Source of the DNA: Arthrobacter castelli DSM 16402
GTDB taxonomy: Bacteria; Actinomycetota; Actinomycetes; Actinomycetales; Micrococcaceae
Reading direction: 5' to 3'
Length of the DNA: 64,000 nt
Assembly (NCBI RefSeq): GCF_000430705.1
Contig: NZ_AUMN01000007.1
Span: 1-64,000, forward strand
The number at the start of each line of letters is the position of its first letter. Position 1 is the first letter of the stretch. The notes under the pieces are model-generated. The model did no database searches and was not told where the DNA came from. It saw only the letters and a program-made list of their open reading frames with translations. Positions 48,664-58,156 of the stretch are shown here, piece after piece. The position numbers were made by a program, and so were the translations under genes.

Positions 48664-50653
48664 AACTGTATTCGACGGTCATCGAACAGCCGCCGGCGTC
48701 AGTAGCGCGCCGCATGATATCCGCGGCAATATCATCGGCGTCCTTCAGGGTTCGCGCTCCGGATTCGGGGTTTCCGCCGGCCTGTGCCGCAATGGCAGTT
48801 CCCCACTGCACCGACGACAGCTGCAAGCCGAGCGCGTAGAGGCCCTCATGGTGCCGGCCGCTCATCATCCGCAGCCGGTAAGGCGGTGCCGTCACATCAA
48901 GCCCGCTGGTGGCCACCGGCGTCTCTTCGATGGAGACCATCATTTTGGGCCGGGCCAACCCGTCGTCGAGCAGTTGCCGCAACAGCGGCGAGACGTTCAC
49001 CGTCACGTTGTTCGCCGGCATCATCGCCTCGACCATCTGGCCGGCGGCGACGGCGCCGCCGCGGACCCAGGGAGAGGAAGCGGTGAATAGCCCGGTCCGT
49101 TCATCTATGTGGAATTTGGGGTCGGGACCGATGAAGTGCACCAGCCCGGCGCGGGCCAGGGCGGCGATCTGTTCGATCCGAAGCGCCGGCGGGCCGCTGG
49201 CCAGCCCTTCGACGAATGGTTCGAACCATCCACGCAATTCGTTCAACCAGGATGAGTCGGTGAGACCGCCGTCGGCCACCACCGTTTTGACCACCGAACG
49301 GGCGGCATTCAGCGCGCCGATGGCCATTTTCAGCGGATCATCCTCCCCCGCCGCGGACCCGGCGGCATCCGCCTCCAGATGCTGGAGTACAGCCGCATCG
49401 TGGTCCGCTGGACTTTCAAAGTGCCGCCGCGAGAACGGGTGTGCGAGATGCCGGATGTGCAACTGGTCATCCGGCGCCACGTGCTGGTCGATCAACCGGT
49501 CAGCCACCCGCTCCCACGGTTCGGCACCGGCCGTGACTCCGGCGGAAAGGATTTCGTCCAGCTGCGGCATGAAGGTATCCGGGCCCTGCCGGAACGCTGA
49601 CGGCCGCACCCGCGCCATGGTCTGGTAATACGTCCAGACCGCGTCCCGGTGCATCAGCGGCCACAGGTCGTGGTCGAAGGCCGGCTGGATCCCGCTGGCC
49701 GCCAAGCGTCCGGCACGTTCCGGGGTCAAGAACCGCAGCTTCACGCGGCGCGGGATGTAGGTGGTCAGGTTGGCCTTGGCCCGGTACGGCGTGCCGCGCC
49801 GGGAGCCGCCATAGAGCACGGGTTCGGCCCCCGACGGCTCATACCTCAGCGCCTGGTCGGGCCCGTCGCCGGATTCGACGAACTTGCCGCCACGACCCAC
49901 GGTCAGCTGCATCATCATGTCGAAGAAGTTCAGCCCCAGTCCCCGCGCCAGCACCGGTTCCCCTGCGGGGAAGGCCGACCAGTCGACGTCGGCGGGGATG
50001 GCCGGCGGACGGTAGCGCAGGCCAAGCCTTGCCGCGGAACTCAGCAGTGCCTGCTGGTCGGGCCGCAACCCCGCCGGCAGGTGCCCCAGGGCCAGCACCA
50101 CGCTGTCCGCGACCAGGTCCGGGCCGTCGTTCAGCTCGATTTCCAGCCCGCCGGCCGTCTGGTTCACCCGTACCGCCTCGGTGGCATGGACCGTCAGGCT
50201 GACGTCGCCGCGGCAGTGTGCCGCCAGGCATTCAAACATCCAGCGCAGGTACCGCCCGTACAGCGCACGGCTGGCGAACCCGGCTGCATCCAGTCCGGCC
50301 AGTTCCTTCACATCGTCATCCGAGAGCCCGACCCTCTCGTCCGGGCCGCCCTGTAGCAGCTGCTGCCGCCACTGCTCAAAACTCAGGCCGGCCACGGGAG
50401 CCGCATCAAACATCGTCCCCGGGGACAACGTGGGAAACAACGACGGCGTATTCATCAGAAAGTGCCGGGACTGACCCGGGCGCCACACATGCCCGGCACC
50501 GGGCGGGTACGGGTCGATCAGGTCGATGTGCAGGCCGACGCCGGGTCCGCGCTGCCGCTGCGCAGCGGCATGGGCCAGCAGCCGTTCCAGAACGGACGTG
50601 CCGCGGGGACCAGCGCCGATCAGCGCAATCCTGTGGGTCCGTTCTTTTGCCAT
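48662..50653 (-). CDS. FAD/NAD(P)-binding protein
   Basis: A 663-aa protein of the FAD-NAD(P)-binding family (PF13454 type). N-terminal dinucleotide-binding loop RIALIGAGPRGTSVLERLLAH; then IDPYPPGAGHVWRPGQSRHF and LMNTPSLFPTLSPG, the family hallmark, and VADSVVLALGHLPAGLRPDQ. Such proteins are described as putative monooxygenase-like or lysine/ornithine-hydroxylase-related enzymes; substrate unknown. The ATG at 50653 is 6 nt after a TAGCCT -10 box, so the transcript is probably leaderless. It ends at the shared hairpin with the nuclease gene. Confidence 0.9.
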   Translation of the reverse strand: MAKERTHRIALIGAGPRGTSVLERLLAHAAAQRQRGPGVGLHIDLIDPYPPGAGHVWRPGQSRHFLMNTPSLFPTLSPGTMFDAAPVAGLSFEQWRQQLLQGGPDERVGLSDDDVKELAGLDAAGFASRALYGRYLRWMFECLAAHCRGDVSLTVHATEAVRVNQTAGGLEIELNDGPDLVADSVVLALGHLPAGLRPDQQALLSSAARLGLRYRPPAIPADVDWSAFPAGEPVLARGLGLNFFDMMMQLTVGRGGKFVESGDGPDQALRYEPSGAEPVLYGGSRRGTPYRAKANLTTYIPRRVKLRFLTPERAGRLAASGIQPAFDHDLWPLMHRDAVWTYYQTMARVRPSAFRQGPDTFMPQLDEILSAGVTAGAEPWERVADRLIDQHVAPDDQLHIRHLAHPFSRRHFESPADHDAAVLQHLEADAAGSAAGEDDPLKMAIGALNAARSVVKTVVADGGLTDSSWLNELRGWFEPFVEGLASGPPALRIEQIAALARAGLVHFIGPDPKFHIDERTGLFTASSPWVRGGAVAAGQMVEAMMPANNVTVNVSPLLRQLLDDGLARPKMMVSIEETPVATSGLDVTAPPYRLRMMSGRHHEGLYALGLQLSSVQWGTAIAAQAGGNPESGARTLKDADDIAADIMRRATDAGGCSMTVEYS

Positions 50654-50659
50654 GCGTCT

Positions 50660-50665
50660 AGGCTA
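50660..50665 (-). promoter_or_regulatory. -10 box of the FAD-protein gene (leaderless type)
   Basis: TAGCCT on the minus strand, 6 nt before the ATG start at 50653. Confidence 0.5.
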
Positions 50666-50784
50666 TCGGCCCTGCGCGGTCCTCCGGCCGCTGGCGGGAC
50701 CTGTCCGGCCGGCCCCGCCGGCGGTCCCGGCCCGATCAGCCATGGTGGGTTACCCCGGGTGCCGGCACGTGGCAGGATTGGCGT

Positions 50785-52917
50785 ATGGTCTCTGAATCCC
50801 GCACTGCCGCCGACCCTGCCCCTGACGCCGCACCCGCCGTCGTCGACCATAACCCGCCCGATGAATTCCAATGGTTGGAAGACATTCACGGCGATGAACA
50901 ACTCAGCTGGGTCGCCGAGCAGAACGCCCGCACCGATGACATGCTGCACTCGGCCGGCTACGAGGACCTCGAACGCAGCGTGCTGGAAGTGCTCGATTCC
51001 AACGACCGGATTCCAATGGTCACCAAGCGCGGCGACTTCTACTACAACTTCTGGCGGGACGAGGAACACCCGCGGGGACTGTGGCGGCGCACCACGTGGC
51101 AGAGCTACCAGAGCTCCGACCCGGACTGGGAGGTGCTGCTCGACGTCGACCGGCTCGCCCGCGTCGAAGAGACCGAGTGGGTCTTCGCCGGCGCCAGTCT
51201 GCTGCGCCCGGATTATGCGCGGGCCTTGATCTCGCTGTCCCCCGACGGCGGGGACGCGAAGGCGGTGCGGGAGTTCGACGTCGAATCCCGCAGCTTTGTC
51301 GAGGGCGGATTCGACCTGCCCAGCGCCAAGACCAGCGTCAGCTGGGTCGACCGGGACACCATTTACGTCGGCACCGACTTCGGGCCCGGGTCCATGACGA
51401 CGTCGTCCTATCCGCGCACCAACCGCAAGCTGCGCCGCGGCCAGAGCCTGGACGACGCCGAGCTGGTCTTCGAGGTGGAGGACGACCACATGATGGCCAT
51501 CCTCGTCCGCGATCTCACACCCGGCTACGAACGTGACATTGCCCTGGACATTGTCGATTTCTACAGCCGGCGCAACTACGTGATGACCGACGGCGGATGG
51601 CAGCACATCGACGTGCCCGACGACGTCAATGTGGACCTGCACCGCGACTGGATCCTGTTCCGACCGCAGACGACGTGGCAGCTGCAGGGCACCACGCATC
51701 CGGCCGGGTCGCTGCTCGCGGCCGGCCTGGACGATTTCCTCGCCGGCGGGCGCGACCTGACCGTGTTGTTCACCCCGGACGAGAACACCGCCCTGCAATC
51801 GTGGAGCTGGGCGGCTGATCACCTGCTGCTGAACCTGCTGCAGGACGTCTCGTCGGCGGTCCGCGTGCTGACGCCGGGACCGCACGGCTGGTCCGAGGCA
51901 GCACTCGACACCGCGCCGCCGCTGCACGCCGTCGACGCATTCGCGGTCGATGATGAGGATCCGGAGGCCGGCAACGACTACTGGCTGGTGGTCAGCGGCT
52001 ACCTCACCCCCACCACACTCAGCCGCGGCACCATCGGCGGGTCGGCAACGGAAGTGAAGACCTCGCCGTCGTACTTCAACACCGACGACTACGTGGTGGA
52101 ACAGCATTTCGCCACCTCCCGGGACGGCACCCGGGTGCCGTACTTCCAGGTCTGTAGCAAGGATCTGGAGCTCGACGAGTCCAACCCGACGCTGCTGTCC
52201 GGATATGGCGGGTTCCAGATTCCGCGCACACCTGCCTACAGCGGCGCCACCGGACGCAGCTGGCTGGAACGGCGCACCGCACCCGACGACGACGGGAACC
52301 GCCGCGGCGGGGTGTACGTGGTGGCCAACATCCGCGGCGGGGGTGAATACGGCCCCGGATGGCATCGGGCGGCCCTGCAGGAGAACCGGCCCCGCGCCTA
52401 CGAAGACTTCGCCGCCGTGGCCGAAGACCTGATCGAGAGGGATGTCACCTCCCGGAAGCATCTGGGTTGCGAGGGGCGCAGCAACGGCGGGCTGCTGGTG
52501 GGCAACATGCTCACCGGATACCCGCACCTGTTCGGCGCGGTCTCCTGCGGGGTGCCGCTGCTCGACATGCGCCGCTACACGAAGCTGTCTGCCGGTTATT
52601 CATGGATTGCCGAGTACGGGGATCCAGACGACGAAGAGCAGTGGCAATTCATCAGCACCTTTTCGCCGTACCATAACCTGCGCGACGGGGTGGATTACCC
52701 GTCGGTGTACATCTACACAGCCACCAGCGACGATCGTGTGGGTCCGGTGCAGGCACGGAAGATGACCGGCAGGATGGCGGCGATGGGGATTCCCAACGTG
52801 TGGTTCTACGAGTCGACCGAAGGCGGCCACGCCGGGGCAACCGATAATCGGCAGGCGGCACGGCTGCACGCCTCGTCCCACGAATTCCTGTGGAAGGCCA
52901 CCACGGGTCAGCTGTAG
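50785..52917 (+). CDS. Prolyl oligopeptidase-family serine peptidase (S9)
   Basis: A 710-aa cytosolic peptidase. The N-terminal beta-propeller (residues 70-430) begins after the helical DEFQWLEDIHGDEQLSWVAE. The catalytic alpha/beta domain has NPTLLSGYGGFQIPRTPAY, NIRGGGEYGPGWHRAAL, the nucleophile Ser in CEGRSNGGLLVGNML (near 565), Asp in TATSDDRVGPVQARKM (near 648) and His in TEGGHAGATDNRQ (near 680). It cleaves short Pro-containing or similar peptides. There is no signal peptide. The ATG at 50785 has no clear Shine-Dalgarno sequence; CAGGAT six bases upstream resembles a leaderless -10. Confidence 0.95.
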   Translation: MVSESRTAADPAPDAAPAVVDHNPPDEFQWLEDIHGDEQLSWVAEQNARTDDMLHSAGYEDLERSVLEVLDSNDRIPMVTKRGDFYYNFWRDEEHPRGLWRRTTWQSYQSSDPDWEVLLDVDRLARVEETEWVFAGASLLRPDYARALISLSPDGGDAKAVREFDVESRSFVEGGFDLPSAKTSVSWVDRDTIYVGTDFGPGSMTTSSYPRTNRKLRRGQSLDDAELVFEVEDDHMMAILVRDLTPGYERDIALDIVDFYSRRNYVMTDGGWQHIDVPDDVNVDLHRDWILFRPQTTWQLQGTTHPAGSLLAAGLDDFLAGGRDLTVLFTPDENTALQSWSWAADHLLLNLLQDVSSAVRVLTPGPHGWSEAALDTAPPLHAVDAFAVDDEDPEAGNDYWLVVSGYLTPTTLSRGTIGGSATEVKTSPSYFNTDDYVVEQHFATSRDGTRVPYFQVCSKDLELDESNPTLLSGYGGFQIPRTPAYSGATGRSWLERRTAPDDDGNRRGGVYVVANIRGGGEYGPGWHRAALQENRPRAYEDFAAVAEDLIERDVTSRKHLGCEGRSNGGLLVGNMLTGYPHLFGAVSCGVPLLDMRRYTKLSAGYSWIAEYGDPDDEEQWQFISTFSPYHNLRDGVDYPSVYIYTATSDDRVGPVQARKMTGRMAAMGIPNVWFYESTEGGHAGATDNRQAARLHASSHEFLWKATTGQL

Positions 52918-52978
52918 CGGGGCGTTTTGCCCTCACTGGTCATCTCTAGATAGTCTTAGCACGCTGGATGCCAGCGTT

Positions 52979-53067
52979 GGAGACGTGCCAGAGCGGCCGA
53001 ATGGGCTTCACTGCTAATGAAGTGTGGGTTCCGCCCACCGAGGGTTCAAATCCCTCCGTCTCCGCCA
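52979..53067 (+). tRNA. tRNA-Ser (anticodon GCU)
   Basis: 89-nt class II tRNA: acceptor GGAGACG/CGTCTCC, D-arm CCAGAGCGGCC, anticodon stem CTTCA/TGAAG with loop CTGCTAA (anticodon GCT reading AGC), long variable arm around GTGGGTTCCGCCCACC, T-arm GAGGGTTCAAATCCCTC, discriminator G and encoded CCA at 53065-53067. Confidence 0.97.
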
Positions 53068-53108
53068 TATGAGACGCCGCGTCATTGTGATTGATGTCCG
53101 GCCTCGCC

Positions 53109-53139
53109 AAACCCCCGGTCTGCGGACCGGGGGTTTTTG
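53109..53139 (+). terminator. Rho-independent terminator after tRNA-Ser
   Basis: Stem ACCCCCGGTC / GACCGGGGGT with a TGCG loop, A-run before and TTTTT after; a classic bidirectional intrinsic terminator between tRNA-Ser and the converging ABC gene. Confidence 0.92.
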
Positions 53140-53156
53140 CATCTCAGCCTCATCGG

Positions 53157-54782
53157 TCAGGCGGATTCGGCTTCGTCGTCCTGCGGCAGTGACGCCACGG
53201 CGCCCGCAGCAGCGTCGGCCTGTACGTCGACGTCGGCCTCCACCTGTTCCAGTTCAGCAGTCGCCGGAACCAGAATGACGACTCCGGGATAGCTGCGGAC
53301 CAGCTCGCGCAGCATCACTCTGCCCTCGTGGTCCAGCTCGGCGTCGATCCGGTTCAGCACCAGCAATGGCGGATCCCCCAACGAAGCCCGGGCCACCATC
53401 AGGCGCGCACGCTGCGAGATGGTCAAGGGCTCGCCACCGCGCTTCAGGCGCGTCCGCTCGCCGTCGGGAAGGGCTGCTACCGTAGCGGACAATCCCGCCT
53501 TGTCGAGCGCCTCGCTGCCTTCTTCCGCGTCCAGCTCAGGGCGGCGGTAGCGAACGGCGCGGGCAATAGTGCCACGCTCCAGCACCATTGACGCGGCCGC
53601 GTATCCGACAAGCATTCTCCGGTCACGCCCGGATGCGGCGCACAGGTCCACGCCCGCCACCATGGTCTGCACACCCGGATCGGTTCGCAGCCCCAGCATG
53701 CGTTCAACCACGTCGGTCGACTGCGCGGGGTCCGTGGACCGGACCACGATGCGCTCGCGGCGCAGCAGCCGGAGCGGCACCGTGTCATCGCAGGTGCGGC
53801 CGGACAAGCCTGAAATCTGGACCAGGCTGTCGCGGGGGCCGATCCGCTCCGGCGGTTCCTGCCGGGGTCTTTCCGCCACCGCACCCGCGGCCAGCGCCGG
53901 CCCCAGGATCCGCCGTGCGGCCTTGAAGTTCTGGCGGTACTCAATCACCCGGCCCATGTCCGACACCGGCGCCGCGATAATACCAACGATAGTGAGAGCG
54001 CCGGCGACCGTCGCCGTGGGGACTGCCTGCGTGGTTCCGACCACCGCAACGGCAGCGCCGGACAGGGCGGCCGCCGCAGCGGCCGCGCCGCGTATCCACC
54101 CTGCGGTAACCGCCCGGTTGACCGCCGCGCTGGCCACGGTCCAACCGATCTTGTTGACCTGCTTGACCTCACGCTCGGCGCCTCCGGCAGAACGGATGGC
54201 GCCCGAAGCGGCAACCGTGTCGGCAATATGGGCGGCCAGCTTCCCGCGCTTGCGCCGCAGTGCCCGCGCCCGCCGGTAGGCAGGGCCAGCCAGCAAGGCC
54301 AGCGTTGCCGCCATCAGCGCCAGCGGGACGACGACGGCGATGGCCAGCGGCGGTGCCAGCAGCCAGAGCGCAACGGATGTGCCCAGGATCAGCGGAATAC
54401 CCACCGCCAACGGCGAGATTCCCATCGCAACCCAATTGCGCACACTCGACAGGTCGTTGGTGGTCCGGGCAATGGTGATACCGGCCGATGGACCGCGGTC
54501 CCCGACGAGGCCTGCTTCCACCAGCCCGACGCGGATCTGGTGAATGTAGTCCTGGCCGAGCCGCTCGGCCAGGATCCGCTCACCGGCCCGCAAGCCGCCG
54601 GTACCAAGCCCGGCCAGCAGCAGTCCGCCCACCGTTACCGGCAGCGGAAACCGGCCCCCCGATCCGAGCATCCAGGTCATCAGCACCGCGCTGATGCCCG
54701 CGAGCGCTGCCATTCCGACGCCGGAGAGCACCAACAGGCCCATCAGCTTCCGGCGCCGTCCGGCGAGGAGTTTTGGCAACAT
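53157..54782 (-). CDS. ABC exporter-like protein with degenerate nucleotide-binding domain
   Basis: A 541-aa half-transporter. The membrane domain (residues 10-290) has the six-helix exporter layout, with the coupling-helix-like region GITIARTTNDLSSVRNWVAM. The remainder (310-541) aligns in order with an ABC ATPase but has lost its chemistry: where Walker A should be it reads VVRSTDPAQSTDVVERMLGL (no GxxGxGKS), the signature is LTISQRARLMVARASL instead of LSGGQ, and Walker B ends LLVLNRIDAELD, with Asn/Arg replacing the Asp/Glu. It should not hydrolyse ATP alone. It starts 2 nt after the DUF1611-like gene, with which it is co-expressed. Confidence 0.85.
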   Translation of the reverse strand: MLPKLLAGRRRKLMGLLVLSGVGMAALAGISAVLMTWMLGSGGRFPLPVTVGGLLLAGLGTGGLRAGERILAERLGQDYIHQIRVGLVEAGLVGDRGPSAGITIARTTNDLSSVRNWVAMGISPLAVGIPLILGTSVALWLLAPPLAIAVVVPLALMAATLALLAGPAYRRARALRRKRGKLAAHIADTVAASGAIRSAGGAEREVKQVNKIGWTVASAAVNRAVTAGWIRGAAAAAAALSGAAVAVVGTTQAVPTATVAGALTIVGIIAAPVSDMGRVIEYRQNFKAARRILGPALAAGAVAERPRQEPPERIGPRDSLVQISGLSGRTCDDTVPLRLLRRERIVVRSTDPAQSTDVVERMLGLRTDPGVQTMVAGVDLCAASGRDRRMLVGYAAASMVLERGTIARAVRYRRPELDAEEGSEALDKAGLSATVAALPDGERTRLKRGGEPLTISQRARLMVARASLGDPPLLVLNRIDAELDHEGRVMLRELVRSYPGVVILVPATAELEQVEADVDVQADAAAGAVASLPQDDEAESA

Positions 54783-54784
54783 GG

Positions 54785-55984
54785 CTACGCCCGTTCCTGG
54801 ACCGCCACGGAAGGAACCTCAGCGATCGCAGCTGCGGCAGGCACCGTCGTCGGGCTCCACTCACCCACTGCGGCCACTGGAGCCGTGTGGCGAGCAGGCA
54901 GCAAACTGAGTGCCGTAGCGGGCCGGCACAGATCGAAAGTGCTGATGACCGGTGCGGTGAGCACGGCGGAGGCTTCCTGCGCCGCCAGCGGCGAAGCGGT
55001 GACCAGCCCGGAAACGGCTGCCACGTGCACGCCAGCCTTGTCGAGCACCTGCAGACCGCCTGCCGCACCCAGGGAGTCGGCAGCCGAGAACACCACATGG
55101 TCCACGGCCTGCTGGAACACGGGGTCGCGCAGCAGCCGGGCCGTTTCGCCCTGGTACACGCCGTCGGCGATCTCGATCACCACCGCATCCGTGGTGGTCA
55201 GGGTCAGTGCATCGATCATGCTCGTCAGCAACGAACGGACCGTCTCATAGTCGACCTTGAACGTGGTGGGATACCCAAAATCGGTGAAGTCCAGCACGTG
55301 AGTGGCGCCGCTGTCCTCGAAGAGCCGAGGGTCGTTCCCGGCGCCGGTGCCGGTTGCCTTGCCCGCCGAGACGTTCAGCCCGGCCGATGTCAGGCCCTTG
55401 ACCAGACACCCCAGCGTGGTGGACTTGCCGGAGTTCATGGACGTGCCCAGCACCGCGATGACCGGAGGACGGCCGGGCTGCTCCTGCGTGGGCTGGATGC
55501 GGTGCGGTGCTGCGTCCCGCAAATTCACCGGACGTCCTTCACGAGCCAACAGACCCACCGGGGAGATCGACGTCGCCGGTTTGATGTCTGCATGCTGCTC
55601 CAGCACCAGCGAGGCAAGTCCGCCGCCGGCAACCAGCTGGCAGTCGTCCAGGTTGGAGGGGACGACGGAGTGGAACTGGTCCGGCGCGTAGCGGTCGCCG
55701 TAGGCGACGAGGATCTCGTCACCGACGAACATCGTCTGGCGCCGCGACACCGGAGACTCCAGCCGGGTGTGCTGGCCGATCTCGGTCACTCGGGCCAGGA
55801 CGACGTCTCCGGCCTGCGGCGCGACCTCGGTCAGCAGCTCGAAGTCGTCGGGGTTCTCCTCGATCGTCGCGGAGACGAAGCGGGTGGTGTAAGCCTTCTT
55901 GGCTGACAGCAACCGGTCGGGATCGATCGGAGCGGTGCCGGGGGTGGGGAGGTGGTGAACTGCGGGCTGGGTGGGGATGGACAT
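54785..55984 (-). CDS. P-loop NTPase, DUF1611-like
   Basis: A 399-aa cytosolic protein. Residues 1-170 form a beta-rich domain (VVLARVTEIGQHTRLESP, VGDEILVAYGDRYAPDQF, LVAGGGLASLVL). The second half is a P-loop NTPase with VIAVLGTSMNSGKSTTLGCL (near 175-195), AGKATGTGAGNDP and a Walker-B-like DAVVIEIADGVYQGETA. It resembles the DUF1611 / dethiobiotin-synthase-like P-loop fold; reaction unknown. The ATG at 55984 has AAAGGAG upstream; the longer frame to 56047 lacks support. The stop is followed by CC and the ABC-protein ATG, so the pair is one unit. Confidence 0.8.
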   Translation of the reverse strand: MSIPTQPAVHHLPTPGTAPIDPDRLLSAKKAYTTRFVSATIEENPDDFELLTEVAPQAGDVVLARVTEIGQHTRLESPVSRRQTMFVGDEILVAYGDRYAPDQFHSVVPSNLDDCQLVAGGGLASLVLEQHADIKPATSISPVGLLAREGRPVNLRDAAPHRIQPTQEQPGRPPVIAVLGTSMNSGKSTTLGCLVKGLTSAGLNVSAGKATGTGAGNDPRLFEDSGATHVLDFTDFGYPTTFKVDYETVRSLLTSMIDALTLTTTDAVVIEIADGVYQGETARLLRDPVFQQAVDHVVFSAADSLGAAGGLQVLDKAGVHVAAVSGLVTASPLAAQEASAVLTAPVISTFDLCRPATALSLLPARHTAPVAAVGEWSPTTVPAAAAIAEVPSVAVQERA

Positions 55985-56112
55985 GTGAGACTCCTTTGTT
56001 GGTTTCCGTTCACTATCCATAGAACAGAACCAATATGAGTCGATCATGTGCCGAAGATTAGTCCCTTCTCATCTGTCCGTAAGATCCCGTCTGCTTGCGC
56101 CTGAAAGCAGCG

Positions 56113-58101
56113 TCACTGCGGCGATTCCAGGCGATTAACCTGCACCAGCTCGGCCTCGTGTTCCGCGACTGTGAATTCTGCCACTTTTCCGGCCGGGGAG
56201 GCCCACACGGCCTTGCCGGCGCCCGTCTCATCGACGCCGACATAGACAGCCACCCTCAGGGACCCGTCTTCGGCGGCGGGGTAGAACAGCAGGTCCCCGG
56301 GAAACAGCCCATTAACGGAGTCGACCGACTTACCGAGCTTCAGGTACGTATCCGGAATCTCAGTCGGCTGGTATCCGGCGCTGAGGAGCACGGTCTCGAT
56401 GAAGGCCGCAGGGTCCAGTGCCTGGCCGACCTGGCTCTGCGCGGCTTCGACGGCGGCCAGCGGATTCACGGTTGGGGGCTCCGAAGCCGTTGACGAGTCC
56501 TCCGGTGACGGCTTGGTTGTCGGCTCGTCGGTCGAGTTTGGCGAATCCGTTGTCGGCTCGTTTGTCTCGGCTTCCGCATCCGTATTAGTCGGCTCCGGGG
56601 TAGGCTCGTCTGTCGCGGTTGGCGTCTCCGGCAGTTTCGACTCGTCCGTCGGCTGTTCCGACTTGGTCGGCCCATCGTCAGAGGACGCTTCTTCAGTAGA
56701 CTCCTCGGCCGTTGACTCGTCTGTCGGCTGTTCCTCCGTTGCGGGTGGATCCTCCTCAGTCGGAGTGGTCGTATCAGAGGGGTCTGTCTCGGACTTGTCG
56801 GCGGCGGCGCCTTCCTCGACATCGGAGTTGTCGCCGCCCCCCTGGTCGTCAGGATTATCGGCCCCGTCCGTGGGCAGGGCGGGACTCGGCTTCGGGTGCT
56901 GTTCCTGGTCCTGTTCCTGGCCCCGGTCGTCCTCACCCGAATCCAAATGGGACTCATTACTCTGCTCCGGCTGCCGGTCTTCGTCCTGCTGAGTGTCGTT
57001 CTCACCATGTCGGTCGTGCCGGTCTCCTCCGCCGGTCCGCTCCTGTTCCGGTGCCGGACGGAGACTCGCCTGCGCAGGCGGGTCGTTCCGGGGTGACGTG
57101 TCCTTATGCTTCGGAGCGGGCGCACTGTCCCGTTTCGTGCGCGGCTCGTCGTCCCGCTTGGGGGCTGGATCTTTGTCCCGCTTCGGGTCAGACGCGTTGT
57201 TCTGGTCCTTGGAGTCCCCGACTGTGGGGGCCTCAGGTGGCCCGCCTTGCTGGGGCGCGGATGCTTGAACCGGAGGCTGCCACGGTGCCGGCAACGAGTC
57301 GGGAGACTCTGGACCGGCGGACACGTTGGTGGTGAAGAACCACGACGTACCGGGCGGGCCGACCGAGTGCAAAATCGTGCCCTGCTGAGGATTGAGCGCA
57401 CTGATCATCATCCCGTTGCCCACGTAGATTCCGACGTGCGCCCAGTGGTTTGGCCCGTCCGGGCGTTGGGTCACCAGATCTCCCGGGGACGGCGTCGTCG
57501 TCGGCGTCAAGGCCTCCCACTGGCTGACCCGCGGCAGCGCAATACCGGCCTGCGCGTAGGCCCACTGCACAAACCCCGAGCAGTCCCAGCCGTTGGCGAA
57601 GCTGGTGCCTCCCCACACATAGGGATGGCCGAGTCCCGCATACGCGTATTGGACGACGGCGGACAAGTCTCCGTTAACGGCGCTGGCAGGTTGTCCATAT
57701 CCGCCAACGGAGCCCCAGCCCGACCCGGGAACACCTTCAGCTCCCCAGCCTGACCCGGGAAAGCCCCCGGCGCCCCAGCCCTGCCCGGCGCTGCCGCCGG
57801 CCTTCCAGCCTGACCCGGGCTGGGAGAAGAGCGTTGAGGTCCGATCGAAGGAGAGGTGCACCGACGGCGATGCGGTTACTGAGGCCGGTGACACCGTCGT
57901 GGCCGCACCCGGTGCCGGCTGATGCTGCACTGGCGGGCCCTGGAACAACAGTCCGGCCCCAAGCAGCACGCCACACGACAGCCCAACTGCCGGAGCGAGT
58001 TTCGGCACGCCGGCCAATATCGATGACGACGCCTTGTGCCGGCCCTCGCGGGACGGTGTTACGGACTTTCCGGAAGACGCCGGTTCGAGACTTGATGACA
58101 T
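56113..58101 (-). CDS. NlpC/P60 cell-wall hydrolase with second, inactive-looking P60 domain
   Basis: A 662-aa envelope protein. A hydrophobic segment (about residues 30-55, LAPAVGLSCGVLLGAGLLF) exports or anchors it. Residues 88-135 hold four copies of a Gly-Trp repeat (PGSGWGA type). The NlpC/P60 domain (140-255) has the catalytic Cys in GWDCSGFVQWAYAQAG (near 174) and His in NHWAHVGIYVGNGM (near 221): a peptidoglycan peptide hydrolase. A disordered, highly charged Asp/Glu/Pro/Thr region (265-545) follows. The C-terminus (552-662) looks like another P60 domain with LDPAAFIETVLLSAGY where the Cys should be. The ATG at 58101 is favoured by GGGGG upstream. Confidence 0.9.
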   Translation of the reverse strand: MSSSLEPASSGKSVTPSREGRHKASSSILAGVPKLAPAVGLSCGVLLGAGLLFQGPPVQHQPAPGAATTVSPASVTASPSVHLSFDRTSTLFSQPGSGWKAGGSAGQGWGAGGFPGSGWGAEGVPGSGWGSVGGYGQPASAVNGDLSAVVQYAYAGLGHPYVWGGTSFANGWDCSGFVQWAYAQAGIALPRVSQWEALTPTTTPSPGDLVTQRPDGPNHWAHVGIYVGNGMMISALNPQQGTILHSVGPPGTSWFFTTNVSAGPESPDSLPAPWQPPVQASAPQQGGPPEAPTVGDSKDQNNASDPKRDKDPAPKRDDEPRTKRDSAPAPKHKDTSPRNDPPAQASLRPAPEQERTGGGDRHDRHGENDTQQDEDRQPEQSNESHLDSGEDDRGQEQDQEQHPKPSPALPTDGADNPDDQGGGDNSDVEEGAAADKSETDPSDTTTPTEEDPPATEEQPTDESTAEESTEEASSDDGPTKSEQPTDESKLPETPTATDEPTPEPTNTDAEAETNEPTTDSPNSTDEPTTKPSPEDSSTASEPPTVNPLAAVEAAQSQVGQALDPAAFIETVLLSAGYQPTEIPDTYLKLGKSVDSVNGLFPGDLLFYPAAEDGSLRVAVYVGVDETGAGKAVWASPAGKVAEFTVAEHEAELVQVNRLESPQ
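57692..57830. repeat. Gly-Trp repeat array within the NlpC/P60 gene
   Basis: Four imperfect copies of a unit of about 30 bp encoding (Q/F/V)PGSGW(G/K)A(G/E)G; the plus strand shows CCAGCCTGACCCGGG recurring. They lie between the membrane segment and the hydrolase domain. Confidence 0.75.
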
Positions 58102-58156
58102 GCAACAGCCCCCTCTGTACACCTGCGTTAATCGTACTGTGACCAGCGACGTACGG

